Assembly: GCF_009604405.1 (NCBI RefSeq)
Contig: NZ_WEGK01000018.1
Span: 62,001-126,000, forward strand
Direction of reading: 5' to 3'
DNA from: Nocardia macrotermitis
Lineage (GTDB): Bacteria; Actinomycetota; Actinomycetes; Mycobacteriales; Mycobacteriaceae
DNA length: 64,000 nucleotides
The notes under the pieces were generated by a model. The model had not been told where the DNA came from, did no database searches, and saw nothing but the letters and a program-made list of their open reading frames with translations. The translations under genes were made by a program, and so were the position numbers. This document shows positions 34,054-42,697 of the stretch, piece by piece (positions within the stretch are counted from its first letter, which is position 1; every line of letters begins with the position of its first letter).

Positions 34054-34701
34054 ATGGCCGGACCGACATCGATGAGCACCGAACGGACCTGGCAGGCGGT
34101 GGACGCCGAACGCGCAGGTCTGGCCGAAATGCTCGAGGCTCTGCCCGAAACCGACTGGGACCACGCCTCCTCGTGCGACGGCTGGCGGGTGCGCGATGTC
34201 GTCGCACATCTGGTGTTGTCCGCCCGACCCCGGATCGGCTGGCTACTGCTCAATCTGGCGCGCGCCCGCGGCAGCCTCGACCGCGCCATCGGCGACACGG
34301 CCGTCCGCCACGCGAACACCCGCACCAGCGCCCAACTCCTCGCCGAACTGCGCGAGGGTATCGGCGCCCGGGTCACGCCGATCGGCACGACACCGACCGA
34401 CCGGCTGATGGATCTGCTCGTACACGGCCAGGACGTCGCGATACCCCTCGGAATCACGCACACCGTGCCGGTCGCCGCCGCACGATCGGCGCTGGACCGA
34501 ATCTGGCACACGGCCGCCCCGTTCCACGCACGCCGGAAATTCGACGGCTACCGCCTCGTGGCAACCGACACCGACTGGTCCGTCGGCGAAGGATCGATCA
34601 TCGAAGGATCCGTGACCACCTTGTTGCTGCTGCTCACCGGCCGTGACGTCGCAGCCGACCGGCTCGCCGGAGCGGGCGTGGCCCGCTGGACCTCCCGGTG
34701 A
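34054..34701 (+). CDS. Maleylpyruvate isomerase (DinB-like, mycothiol-dependent) family protein
   Basis: A 215-aa protein. ATG 34054 follows GGGAG. The MDMPI N-terminal pattern is visible: WQAVDAERAGLAEMLEAL, WDHASSCDGWRVRDVVAHLV (metal His in AHL) and RLMDLLVHGQDVAIPLGI (second metal motif VHGQD). Proteins of this fold use divalent metal and often mycothiol, the actinobacterial thiol. This one lacks a long C-terminal domain. It is probably regulated by the divergent MerR protein and may detoxify or isomerise a small electrophile. Confidence 0.85.
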   Translation: MAGPTSMSTERTWQAVDAERAGLAEMLEALPETDWDHASSCDGWRVRDVVAHLVLSARPRIGWLLLNLARARGSLDRAIGDTAVRHANTRTSAQLLAELREGIGARVTPIGTTPTDRLMDLLVHGQDVAIPLGITHTVPVAAARSALDRIWHTAAPFHARRKFDGYRLVATDTDWSVGEGSIIEGSVTTLLLLLTGRDVAADRLAGAGVARWTSR

Positions 34702-34935
34702 GCCGACCGTAGCAACATCCCGGACTGTCACCGCCGCAACGAAATACGGACACGATGGCGGTCTGGCGGGCGGGTGACGGCCGGACCGCTGGGGAGTGCG
34801 GTGTTCCGATCGGGCTCGGGAATATCGGCGGCCCCGCGGCTGTTTGCCGATCGAAGGGATCGGTAGGTGGAACGTAGGACGTGGAGGGATACCCGCAAGA
34901 TGTGCAGGTCAACGGTCGGTTAGGCTGATGCGGTC

Positions 34936-36162
34936 ATGAAGTCGGTCATCCCGGGTCCACTAGGTGCGGTGCCCCAGACGGTCTACCTCGACCACGCGGC
35001 CACAACACCCATGTTTCCCGCCGCTGTCGAGGCGATGACGGCTGTGCTGGGCGCGGTCGGTAACGCATCCTCGCTGCACGGGTCGGGGCGGGTGGCGCGG
35101 CGGCAGTTGGAGGAGGCGCGCGAATCCATCGCCGCCGATCTCGGGGCGCGGCCCTCGGAGGTGATCTTCACCTCGGGTGGCACCGAGAGCGACAATCTCG
35201 CCGTCAAGGGGATCTACTGGGCACGCCGGGCCGCGGATCCCAAGCGCACCCGGATTCTGGTCAGCGCGGTGGAGCATCACGCGGTGCTGGACGCGGTCGA
35301 ATGGCTCGAACAGCACGAGGGCGCGCAGGTGAGTCTGCTCGAGGTCGACCGCGACGGGCTGGTCCCGGCGCCCGCGTTGCGCGAGATCCTGACCAAGCAT
35401 GCCGGTGAGATCGCGCTGATCTCGATCATGTGGGCCAACAACGAGGTCGGCACGATCGAACCGATCGCCGAATTGGCCGCGCTGGCACAGGAATTCGATA
35501 TTCCGCTGCACACCGACGCGGTGCAGGCCGCCGCCGCGCTGCCCATCGATTTCGCCGGAAGCGGCGCCGCCGCAGCGAGTTTCGCCGCGCACAAGGTCGG
35601 CGGGCCGCACGGTGTCGGGGTGCTGCTGCTGGGGCGTCAGGTGGGTTGCGTGCCGCTGCTGCACGGCGGCGGGCACGAACGCGATCTGCGGTCGGGGACC
35701 TCGGATGTGCCCGGTGTCGTCGGGATGGCCGCGGCGCTGCGGGAGACCGTGCAGGAATTGCCTTCGCGCACAGCGGAATTGACGATCCTGCGGGACGACC
35801 TGGTCACCGGGGTGCGGGCCGCGATCCCCGACGTGGTGGTCAACGGCCCCGCCGAGTCGCGGCTGCCGGGTATCGCGCACTTCACTTTTCCGGGCTGCGA
35901 GGGTGATTCGCTGCTGATGCTGCTGGATGCCGCGGGTATCGAATGTTCGACCGGTTCGGCCTGCAACGCGGGTGTGGCCGCGCCGAGTCATGTGCTGCTG
36001 GCGATGGGTGTGCGGGCGAGGGAGGCGCGCGGTTCGCTGCGATTCTCGTTGGGGCACACCTCGACCCGGGCCGATATCGACAGAGTTCTGGAGGCGTTGC
36101 CGCCGGCGGTGGACCGGGCGCGGGCGGCCGGACTGGCGAGTGTGCAGGGAGGTTCGCGATGA
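34936..36162 (+). CDS. Cysteine desulfurase (IscS/NifS family)
   Basis: A 408-aa PLP enzyme that removes sulfur from cysteine. It has VYLDHAATTP (16-25), HH for PLP stacking (114-115), DAVQ and SFAAHKVGGPHG with the PLP lysine K220. The persulfide cysteine is C343 in STGSACNAG. The gene overlaps mnmA by four bases (ATGA), so sulfur delivery for tRNA thiolation is the clear role. It matches Rv3025c (iscS). The upstream 234 bp (34702-34935) hold no gene. Confidence 0.94.
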   Translation: MKSVIPGPLGAVPQTVYLDHAATTPMFPAAVEAMTAVLGAVGNASSLHGSGRVARRQLEEARESIAADLGARPSEVIFTSGGTESDNLAVKGIYWARRAADPKRTRILVSAVEHHAVLDAVEWLEQHEGAQVSLLEVDRDGLVPAPALREILTKHAGEIALISIMWANNEVGTIEPIAELAALAQEFDIPLHTDAVQAAAALPIDFAGSGAAAASFAAHKVGGPHGVGVLLLGRQVGCVPLLHGGGHERDLRSGTSDVPGVVGMAAALRETVQELPSRTAELTILRDDLVTGVRAAIPDVVVNGPAESRLPGIAHFTFPGCEGDSLLMLLDAAGIECSTGSACNAGVAAPSHVLLAMGVRAREARGSLRFSLGHTSTRADIDRVLEALPPAVDRARAAGLASVQGGSR

Positions 36163-37283
36163 GGGTGCTGGCGGCGATGAGCGGCGGCGTCGATTCGGCG
36201 GTCGCGGCCGCCCGCGCGGTGGCGGCCGGGCACGAGGTGGTCGGTGTGCACCTGGCGCTGTCGGCGACCCCCGGGACGTTGCGCACCGGATCGCGGGGCT
36301 GCTGCTCCAAGGAGGACGCCGGTGACGCCCGGCGCGCGGCCGATGTGCTCGGAATCCCGTTCTACGTATGGGATTTCGCCGATCGGTTCAAGGAAGACGT
36401 GATCGACGATTTCGTCGCCGCCTATGCGGCGGGCGAGACGCCGAATCCGTGCCTGCGCTGCAACGAGAAGATCAAGTTCTCCGCGCTGGCCGACCGCGCG
36501 ATCGCGCTGGGATTCGACGCGGTGGCCACCGGTCACTACGCGCGGCTCGAGGACGGCGTGCTGCGTCGCGCGGTGGACGCGGACAAGGATCAGTCCTACG
36601 TGCTCGCCGTGCTGACCGCCGAGCAGCTCTCGCGCGCGATGTTCCCGATCGGCGACACCCCGAAGCCGCAGATCCGCGCCGAGGCCGCCGAACGCGGTCT
36701 GGCCGTGGCGAACAAGCCCGATTCGCACGACATCTGCTTCATTCCGTCCGGTGACACCCGGGCGTTCCTGGGCGCGAAGATCGGCATCCGGCCGGGCGCG
36801 ATCGTCGACTCCGACGGGCAGCGGTTGGCCGAACACGATGGCGTGCACGGATTTACGATCGGTCAGCGCAAGGGGCTGGGGTTGCCCGGGCCTGCCGCGG
36901 ACGGTCGTCCTCGCTATGTCACCGATATCGATCCCGAGTCCGGGACCGTGCGGGTCGGCGGCGCGGAGGAGTTGAACGTGTGGACCGTGCGGGCCGATCG
37001 GGCGATCTGGACGTCCGGTGAGCGACCCGAGGGTCCGATCGAATGCATCGTTCAGGTGCGCGCGCACGGCGGTATCGCAGCCGCGGTCGCCGAGCCCGTC
37101 GGTGACGGTCTGGTGGCCCGGTTGCGCGCGCCGCTGACCGGCGTCGCCCGAGGTCAGGCCGTTGTTTTGTATCGGCCGGACGCGCTCGGTGACGAGGTCA
37201 TCGGTAGCGGCGCCATCACCGGCGCGGACCGCGAGCGGGACGATCGGGTCGTGTCCGAGCTGGCGGCGGACAGCCGTCGGTGA
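36159..37283 (+). CDS. mnmA: tRNA 2-thiouridylase MnmA
   Basis: A 374-aa protein. ATG 36159 overlaps the desulfurase stop. The PP-loop SGGVDS (8-13) binds ATP. The catalytic cysteines are C98 in NPCLRCNEKIKF and C193 in HDICFIPSG, which form the persulfide/disulfide pair. The C-terminal beta-barrel domains are complete. It makes 2-thiouridine at the wobble position of Lys, Glu and Gln tRNAs, fed by the neighbouring desulfurase. It matches Rv3024c (trmU). Confidence 0.96.
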   Translation: MRVLAAMSGGVDSAVAAARAVAAGHEVVGVHLALSATPGTLRTGSRGCCSKEDAGDARRAADVLGIPFYVWDFADRFKEDVIDDFVAAYAAGETPNPCLRCNEKIKFSALADRAIALGFDAVATGHYARLEDGVLRRAVDADKDQSYVLAVLTAEQLSRAMFPIGDTPKPQIRAEAAERGLAVANKPDSHDICFIPSGDTRAFLGAKIGIRPGAIVDSDGQRLAEHDGVHGFTIGQRKGLGLPGPAADGRPRYVTDIDPESGTVRVGGAEELNVWTVRADRAIWTSGERPEGPIECIVQVRAHGGIAAAVAEPVGDGLVARLRAPLTGVARGQAVVLYRPDALGDEVIGSGAITGADRERDDRVVSELAADSRR

Positions 37284-37469
37284 CCATTTCGCCACTTCCG
37301 CCGCACGGCGCGCGGCTGCGGCGCGTGTGCGCCGAACAGGTACTGCGTGTTTCGCGGATGTCCGGCCTCGTGTATGCGGGCGCGCGGTGAGTGTTCGGCA
37401 GGCCGGACAGGTACCGGGCGTGGACATTTCGGGCCGCGCTGGTTTCGACGTCGAGCGAGGGGATGTGTG

Positions 37470-38513
37470 GTGAGCGCTGAGCAGGCCGAGCAGTTGTGGC
37501 GCGGTGGTGTCGCTACGGCTGTGGGGTCGTGGCCGGGGACCGATCCGCGGGAAGCCGCAGCGACGATCGTGGGTGAGTTGGGGGAGCTGGCTCATCTGGT
37601 CGAATTGCCCGGGCGCGGAACGGGTTCGGACATGATCGGGCGGACCGCGGCCTTGCTGGTCGATATGCCGTTCGATGTGTCGACGCGGGCGTATCGGCTC
37701 ACCGCACGGCCGAGCGCGGTGGCGCGGCGGGCTCGGGATTTCCTGCGGACCGATCTGGATGCGCTCGAAGAGGCTTGGGAGGGAACGGGTTCGGCGGGGT
37801 CCGGGCGGACGGTCAAGGTGCAGGCGGTCGGACCGCTGACGCTGGCGGCGCAGCTGGAATTGACCAGCGGGCATCGGGTGCTCACCGATTCCGGTGCGGT
37901 GCGGGATCTTTCGGCGTCCCTCGCCGAGGGGATCACCCGGCACGCGGCGGAGGTTGCCTCGCGGTTGGGTGCGAAAGTTGTTGTGCAGCTGGATGAACCG
38001 TCCTCGAGCGCGGTGCTGGAGGGGTCTTTGCCGGGGACCAGCGTGCTGGATTCGGTGCGCGCCGTTCCCGCGCCCGAAGCCTTGTTCGTGTTGGACGCGG
38101 TGATCACCGGTGTGCCCGGCCCGGTGCTGGTGCACACCTGTGCGGATCGTCCGGCGCTGGAATTCCTGCGTGGAAGTGCCGCTGCGGCAATCGGTTTCGA
38201 TCTCGCCACGATACGTACGGCCGATCTGGACGATATCGGTGAGCTGCTCGAGGTCGGAAAGCAGTTGGCGCTGGGCGTGATTCCCGTGCAATCGCCCGCC
38301 ACCCCGGTTACCTGGCGCGAGCTGGCCGAACCTGCGGTCCGGCTGGTCGATCGGCTCGGTGTCGGTCGCCGCACCCTCGCCGATCGCGTCCTGATCACCC
38401 CTGCGTGCGGGCTGGCGAATACGCCGTTGACCTGGGCTCGGCGTGCTCTGTCGCTGGCGACCGAGACCGCTCGGGTGTTTTCCGAGGATCCGGAGTCGTT
38501 GACGTTCGAGTGA
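37470..38513 (+). CDS. MetE C-terminal-like (cobalamin-independent methionine synthase-type) protein
   Basis: A 347-aa protein. GTG 37470 has GAGGGG upstream. It is a single (beta/alpha)8 barrel like the C-terminal half of MetE. Zinc ligands appear as HTC (H and C in VLVHTCADRP) and a late cysteine in ITPACGLANTPLTWAR. VQAVGPLTLA and VVQLDEPSSS are family blocks. It lacks the N-terminal MetE half, so it is not a full homocysteine methyltransferase. Related short proteins (Rv3015c) are uncharacterised. The gap 37284-37469 shows nothing. Confidence 0.8.
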   Translation: MSAEQAEQLWRGGVATAVGSWPGTDPREAAATIVGELGELAHLVELPGRGTGSDMIGRTAALLVDMPFDVSTRAYRLTARPSAVARRARDFLRTDLDALEEAWEGTGSAGSGRTVKVQAVGPLTLAAQLELTSGHRVLTDSGAVRDLSASLAEGITRHAAEVASRLGAKVVVQLDEPSSSAVLEGSLPGTSVLDSVRAVPAPEALFVLDAVITGVPGPVLVHTCADRPALEFLRGSAAAAIGFDLATIRTADLDDIGELLEVGKQLALGVIPVQSPATPVTWRELAEPAVRLVDRLGVGRRTLADRVLITPACGLANTPLTWARRALSLATETARVFSEDPESLTFE

Positions 38514-38637
38514 ATCGCCGCGTCACCGGTCGAGTTCGGCCTTTCGGGAAACCACTCGCCCGCACCTGTCGAGTTGCGGTGTGAGGTCGGATTCGTCTGC
38601 CGCTCAACGCTTGTCGGTTTGTGCGGTACGAGGGTGC

Positions 38638-38994
38638 CTATCGGGACCCGAGCGGCGGGCGAGCGCCGGGATGGGCGATCTGCCAGTGCTGCGGTTTGCC
38701 GGGCGGGTAGCTGACCGGGATCTGGTCACCGGCGCTCGGCCACTGGTTCACGTCCCAGGCGAAGCGGCCGTAGATCGTCTCACCGGGGACCGAGGGGCCG
38801 ACAAGGGTGCCGGTGATCGTCACGTACTGCTCACCCTGCGCGGCGGGGCGGGGACTCACGCCCGTCACGTTCAACGTGCCGAACTCGGCGTCGGCCGAAA
38901 CCGAACCGCCGCGCCCGCGCAGGTACAACATCACCGTCGCCGCCAGCGCACCGACGATCACCACGATGAACACGATTTGCAGCATGCTCACCAT
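38638..38994 (-). CDS. Hypothetical protein with N-terminal membrane anchor
   Basis: A 118-aa protein. It has one N-terminal transmembrane segment (LQIVFIVVIVGALAATVMLY), then a short extracytoplasmic domain with TLNVTGVSPRP, VTITGTLVGPSVPGETIYGR and FAWDVNQWP. ATG 38994 or 38985 could be used. It converges on the MetE-like gene. No known domain is recognised. The beta-strand pattern suggests a small single-pass cell-surface protein. Confidence 0.65.
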   Translation of the reverse strand: MVSMLQIVFIVVIVGALAATVMLYLRGRGGSVSADAEFGTLNVTGVSPRPAAQGEQYVTITGTLVGPSVPGETIYGRFAWDVNQWPSAGDQIPVSYPPGKPQHWQIAHPGARPPLGSR

Positions 38995-39144
38995 GCTAGG
39001 CGTTGTCCGGGTGCGGTCCCCGAAGGGCGTTTCCGGCCGCGTTATCGCTGTACTGCCGATGCGTCGAGTCGGGTGCGTGAGGTGATCCGGCCCGGAAAGC
39101 GCCGAACGCCGCGTGCGATGAGGGCCGCGGGCGGCCAGTTCTGG

Positions 39145-40389
39145 TCAGTGCGCGGTCAGCTCACCGGTGCCGTGCGGTGTGCGACGCAACTGCCAGACGA
39201 TGGTGCGGCGCGACGAACGGCCGTTGCCGCGGTCGACCAGGGTGCGGTTGCGGGTGGTGTAGATCAGTTGTGCGCCACGGGGATTGGTCTCCGGGGTCTG
39301 GAACAACTGGATGAGCCGGTCCGCGGTGTCGCCGGACAGGTGGGTGTCGATATCGTCGACGGCCAGCACGCGACCGGTGTCCAGCGCGTCCAGGACGGTC
39401 GGGAGCAGACGCAGCAGGGCCAGCGTCGCGGTGGATTCGTCGGTGATCTCGAACGGCGTGTCGATGCCCTCGTGCACCAGGCCCAGGCCCGCGCCGCGCC
39501 GGGACACCATGCGGGTGTACAGCGTGTCGCGGGCGGCGCGCAGATTGCTCAGTTCGCGTTCCAGGCCCGTCGGGCTCAGGCCGTGCGTGTTCTCGAATTG
39601 CACGGCGTGCGTGGGGGAGGCCAGGCAGGCGTCGAGTTCGGTTGCCGCACCGGAGATTTCGGCGTCCAGGTCGCGTAGGTAGTCCGCGTACATCGGGTCG
39701 GGTTCGGCGATGAGCAGATCCTCGATGCCCAGTTCGGCCGAGCGCAGCAGCGTCAGCAGCCGGGCGGCGGTCTCGGGGGAGCGGGAGAGGTGAGCGGCGA
39801 GGCGGCGGGCGGTGGTTTCCGCGTCCTCCCGGCCGCGCAGCACGTCCAGTTGCGCGGAGAACCAGCGGTACGCCGGGACCAGCGCCTCGGCGTACATCTG
39901 CCCGGCCAGGCTCAGCAGCAGCGCGTTCGGGCGGACCAGCGGAACCAGCGCGCCGATGCCGTAACGCACCGGCTCGAACTGCGGGCCGATCCGGATCTGC
40001 TCACCCTCGCGTTCGAAGACGATGCGTTTGCGATTGTGCGGGTGGCTGTGCAGCCATTCGGCGCTGACGTCGGCGTTGTCGAGGCGGAAACCGTAGGTGT
40101 AGGAGACGCCCTCGGCGATGAACGTCGCGGCGAATTCCGAAGGGCGATCGGCGAATCCGAGGTGCGGGGCGCGCACCGGACCGGCGTACGGATCCCAGCC
40201 GGTGACCGAGTTCAGTACCGCGTCGCGCAGCTGACCCAGCGCGTCGACCAGGCTCGACTTGCCCGACGCCGCCGGGCCGTGCACCGCGGTCACCGGTGCG
40301 GGCAGCGCCCCGGCGCGGGTGCCGACAAGCCGCAATTCCTGCGGTTCGGCCAGTGATCTGTGATTGGTCACCTGAAAGTTGCGCAGCAC
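39145..40389 (-). CDS. AAA family ATPase (AAA_15/AAA_21, OLD/RloC-like), orphan
   Basis: A 414-aa protein. GTG 40389 is preferred because the family opens LRNFQVTNHRSL; the frame extends 60 nt further. Walker A is HGPAASGKSSLVDAL, and Walker B is VLAVDDIDTHLSGDTADRL. A variable helical domain lies between. IYTTRNRTLVDRG near the C-terminus is the sensor-like segment TxxxxL of these ATPases. Relatives often belong to phage-defence or toxin systems with a nuclease partner, but none is adjacent here. Whether it acts alone is unknown. Confidence 0.8.
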   Translation of the reverse strand: MLRNFQVTNHRSLAEPQELRLVGTRAGALPAPVTAVHGPAASGKSSLVDALGQLRDAVLNSVTGWDPYAGPVRAPHLGFADRPSEFAATFIAEGVSYTYGFRLDNADVSAEWLHSHPHNRKRIVFEREGEQIRIGPQFEPVRYGIGALVPLVRPNALLLSLAGQMYAEALVPAYRWFSAQLDVLRGREDAETTARRLAAHLSRSPETAARLLTLLRSAELGIEDLLIAEPDPMYADYLRDLDAEISGAATELDACLASPTHAVQFENTHGLSPTGLERELSNLRAARDTLYTRMVSRRGAGLGLVHEGIDTPFEITDESTATLALLRLLPTVLDALDTGRVLAVDDIDTHLSGDTADRLIQLFQTPETNPRGAQLIYTTRNRTLVDRGNGRSSRRTIVWQLRRTPHGTGELTAH

Positions 40390-40434
40390 GGATGTGATCC
40401 TGCCGCCCGCTGTCCGAGACGGTGACACCGGGTC

Positions 40435-40490
40435 TTGACAGGCAACCATCCGGCTGCCTATTGTCCAAACATGCAGCCGGATGGTTGCCT
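40435..40490 (+). promoter_or_regulatory. ArsR-SRPBCC promoter with 18-bp perfect inverted-repeat operator
   Basis: A consensus -35 TTGACA (40435-40440) and -10 TATTGT (40459-40464) are spaced by 18 bp. Two exact 18-bp inverted repeats, 40440-40457 and 40473-40490, with a 15-nt spacer occlude the -35/-10 spacer and the start region. Each arm is AGGCAACCATCCGGCTGC or its complement. The ribosome site GGAGG follows at 40493. This is typical of an autorepressed ArsR gene. Confidence 0.88.
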
Positions 40491-40505
40491 ATGGAGGATG
40501 GTGAT

Positions 40506-41306
40506 GTGGACGAGGTGTTCAAGGCGCTGGCCGATCCGAGCCGCCGCCGCTTGCTCGACAGTCTGAACGCGGACAACGGCCAGACCCTGCGCGAACTGTG
40601 CGCCGGGCTGGCGCTGACCAGGCAGGCCGTCAGCAAGCATCTCGTGGTGCTCGAGGCGGCGAATCTGGTCTCCACCCGCCGCCGCGGCCGGGAGAAGTTG
40701 CACTATCTGAACGCCGAACCCATCAACGCCATCGCCGATCGCTGGATCAACCGCTACGACCGCGGGCGAGTGCATCTGCTCGCCGACCTCAAATCCGCAT
40801 TGGAGAGCGTTCCCATGACCGAGTCGAACGAATTCGTCTACACCACCTACATCCGGGCCACCGATCGGCAACTGTGGCAGGCGCTGACCGATCCGGCCTT
40901 CACCAGCCGCTACTGGGGGGCGAGTTTCGACACCGACTGGCAGCCCGGCGCGCCGATGACCTGGTCCCAGCGTGGCTGGACCGGCAAGGACCCCGAACAG
41001 GTCGTGCTCGAAGCGCAGCCCTACCGCGTGCTGTCCTACACCTGGCACACCGTCGACCAGGCATTCGCCGACGAATTCGGTTTCAGCACAGAAGATTTCG
41101 AGAAGCTGTCGCAGGAACCGCGTTCCCGGGTGCGCTTCGAGATCGAGCCGCTGGGCGACCAGGTGAAGCTGACCGTGGTGCACAATGGATTCGGCCCCGG
41201 CAGCGCGATGCTCGCGGGCATCACCGAGGGCTGGCCCGCGATCCTGTCGAACCTCAAGACGCTGCTGGAGACCGGCGAACTGCTCCCGGAGCCCCCGAAG
41301 GCTTAG
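40506..41306 (+). CDS. ArsR-type HTH fused to SRPBCC (AHSA1) domain
   Basis: A 266-aa protein. GTG 40506 is chosen because GGAGG is 8 nt upstream and ArsR proteins open DEVFKALADPSRRRLLDSL. An earlier ATG (40491) is the alternative. Residues 1-100 form the winged helix (RQAVSKHLVVLEAANLVSTR). No metal-binding cysteine pair is seen. An AHSA1/START-like ligand domain begins near EFVYTTYIRATDRQLWQALT and ends IEPLGDQVKLTVVHNGFGPG. The two parts are usually separate adjacent genes, so here the regulator and ligand-binding protein are fused. It is probably autoregulated through 40440-40490. Confidence 0.9.
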   Translation: MDEVFKALADPSRRRLLDSLNADNGQTLRELCAGLALTRQAVSKHLVVLEAANLVSTRRRGREKLHYLNAEPINAIADRWINRYDRGRVHLLADLKSALESVPMTESNEFVYTTYIRATDRQLWQALTDPAFTSRYWGASFDTDWQPGAPMTWSQRGWTGKDPEQVVLEAQPYRVLSYTWHTVDQAFADEFGFSTEDFEKLSQEPRSRVRFEIEPLGDQVKLTVVHNGFGPGSAMLAGITEGWPAILSNLKTLLETGELLPEPPKA

Positions 41307-41370
41307 TGCCGCGTTTCGCGAATCGAAAAGCGGAGGCGGCGAACGATTTTCGCCACGACAGGGGATGGCC

Positions 41371-42165
41371 ATGGACGACGAGACGTTCCTGAACACGACC
41401 GCCGACACACTGTTCGCACTCCCCGGCGTCACCGCCGTCGCGCTGGGCGGCTCACGGGCCCAGGGCACCGCCCGCCCCGACAGCGACTGGGACCTGGCCA
41501 TCTACTACCGCGGAACGTTCGCCCCAGCTGCCCTAACCGCCGTAGGCTGGCCCGGCCACGTCTCCGAACTCGGCGACTGGGGCGGCGGCGTCTTCAACGG
41601 CGGCGCCTGGCTGACCATCGACAACCGCCGCGTCGACGTGCACTACCGCGACCTGGACGTCGTCGACACCCAACTGCGTGCCGCCGAAGCAGGCCGATTC
41701 GACATCGAACCCCTGGCCTTCCACCTCGCAGGTATCCCTACCTACCTGCTCGTAGCCGAATTGGCCCTCAATCGCACCCTACGCGGCCCACTTCCGCATC
41801 CTACCTATCCGAACCTCTTGCGCCGCAACGCTCCTCACATCTGGTCAACCCATGCCCACATGACCCTCGACTACGCCGCCGCCAACCACGCTCCACACGG
41901 CCGCCTGACCCTCTGTGCTGGTCAGATAGCCACAGCCGCAACCTGTTTCGCACACGCCATCCTCGCCGCCCGCGCAGAATGGATCACCAACGAGAAAACC
42001 CTTCTCGCCCGAGCCGGACTGACCGCCGTCGACCAGATCATCGAATCCCTCACCCCCGCTCCACGATCCCTGCACACCGCGATCGAGTCCGCACGTACCC
42101 TGTGCGCGTCCGGACTCGAAAACATCTGCGACGGCGAAGGAATGCGCTCGCCGGATGCCACATGA
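41371..42165 (+). CDS. Nucleotidyltransferase-domain protein (MNT-like)
   Basis: A 264-aa protein. ATG 41371 follows AGGGG. The pol-beta-type motif is ALGGSRAQGTARPDSDWDLA (GS plus DxD), and the third acidic residue is in RRVDVHYRD, so the catalytic triad looks intact. The remaining 150 residues are helical (LDYAAANHAPHGRLTLCAGQ). Similar proteins include aminoglycoside adenylyltransferase-like enzymes and MNT antitoxins that AMPylate HEPN toxins. No separate HEPN gene is visible, though the C-terminal helical half could be a fused one. The substrate is unknown. Confidence 0.75.
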   Translation: MDDETFLNTTADTLFALPGVTAVALGGSRAQGTARPDSDWDLAIYYRGTFAPAALTAVGWPGHVSELGDWGGGVFNGGAWLTIDNRRVDVHYRDLDVVDTQLRAAEAGRFDIEPLAFHLAGIPTYLLVAELALNRTLRGPLPHPTYPNLLRRNAPHIWSTHAHMTLDYAAANHAPHGRLTLCAGQIATAATCFAHAILAARAEWITNEKTLLARAGLTAVDQIIESLTPAPRSLHTAIESARTLCASGLENICDGEGMRSPDAT

Positions 42166-42697
42166 GCGGCGTGCTATCCATCGTCCTGTGTTCCGGGGGA
42201 AAGGCCTACGCGATCGACCGGGACTGTCCGAGATCTGGCTCTCGGGCACATTCGGTGGTCTCGGCACGGCCGCCGATTCCAAAGGCTCGGATGCGGCGTG
42301 AATGATCTTGTCGTAATGGGTATTTCGCGCAGCGATCGTGATGTGTCGCCCGCGCGGACCACCGTATCGGCGGGGCCGCCGAATGTGGACCAGAGCCCGA
42401 GATCTCGTGGGTGGGATGGTGATCGGAGAAGCTGAGGCGGCCTGTCTCAGCGGAAAGGATCGTCGTGTCGGAGGAGTCGATATCGGTGGTCGGACAGCAG
42501 TCTGCGGCGGATGGTCCGCATGTCCGGTGCCTATCCGAGTCGCAGGGGCCGACGGGAGATCAGGGAAATGTGGATTGGTTGCCGGGATGGAGTCGGCAAG
42601 GCCTGGGATTGTGGGAGGTGGGGTGATGACGGTCTCTGGACCGGGGGTGGATCGGTGCTTACGATCGGGGCAAACGGACCGGTGAGGGGGTTGCGCG
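42166..42697. other. 532-bp intergenic region, no firm gene
   Basis: Between the nucleotidyltransferase and FAD-monooxygenase genes I see no protein of known family and no strong hairpin. A 53-codon frame (42465-42626) has AAAGGA 6 nt before a GTG and is followed by an overlapping 19-codon frame (TGATG at 42624-42628). This could be a leader or chance. Codon use looks unlike the neighbours. Confidence 0.4.

Noticed and set aside
35988..38291. 767-codon minus-strand frame
   Set aside because: Entirely antisense to the desulfurase, mnmA and MetE-like genes, low-complexity Arg/Gly/His, no domain.
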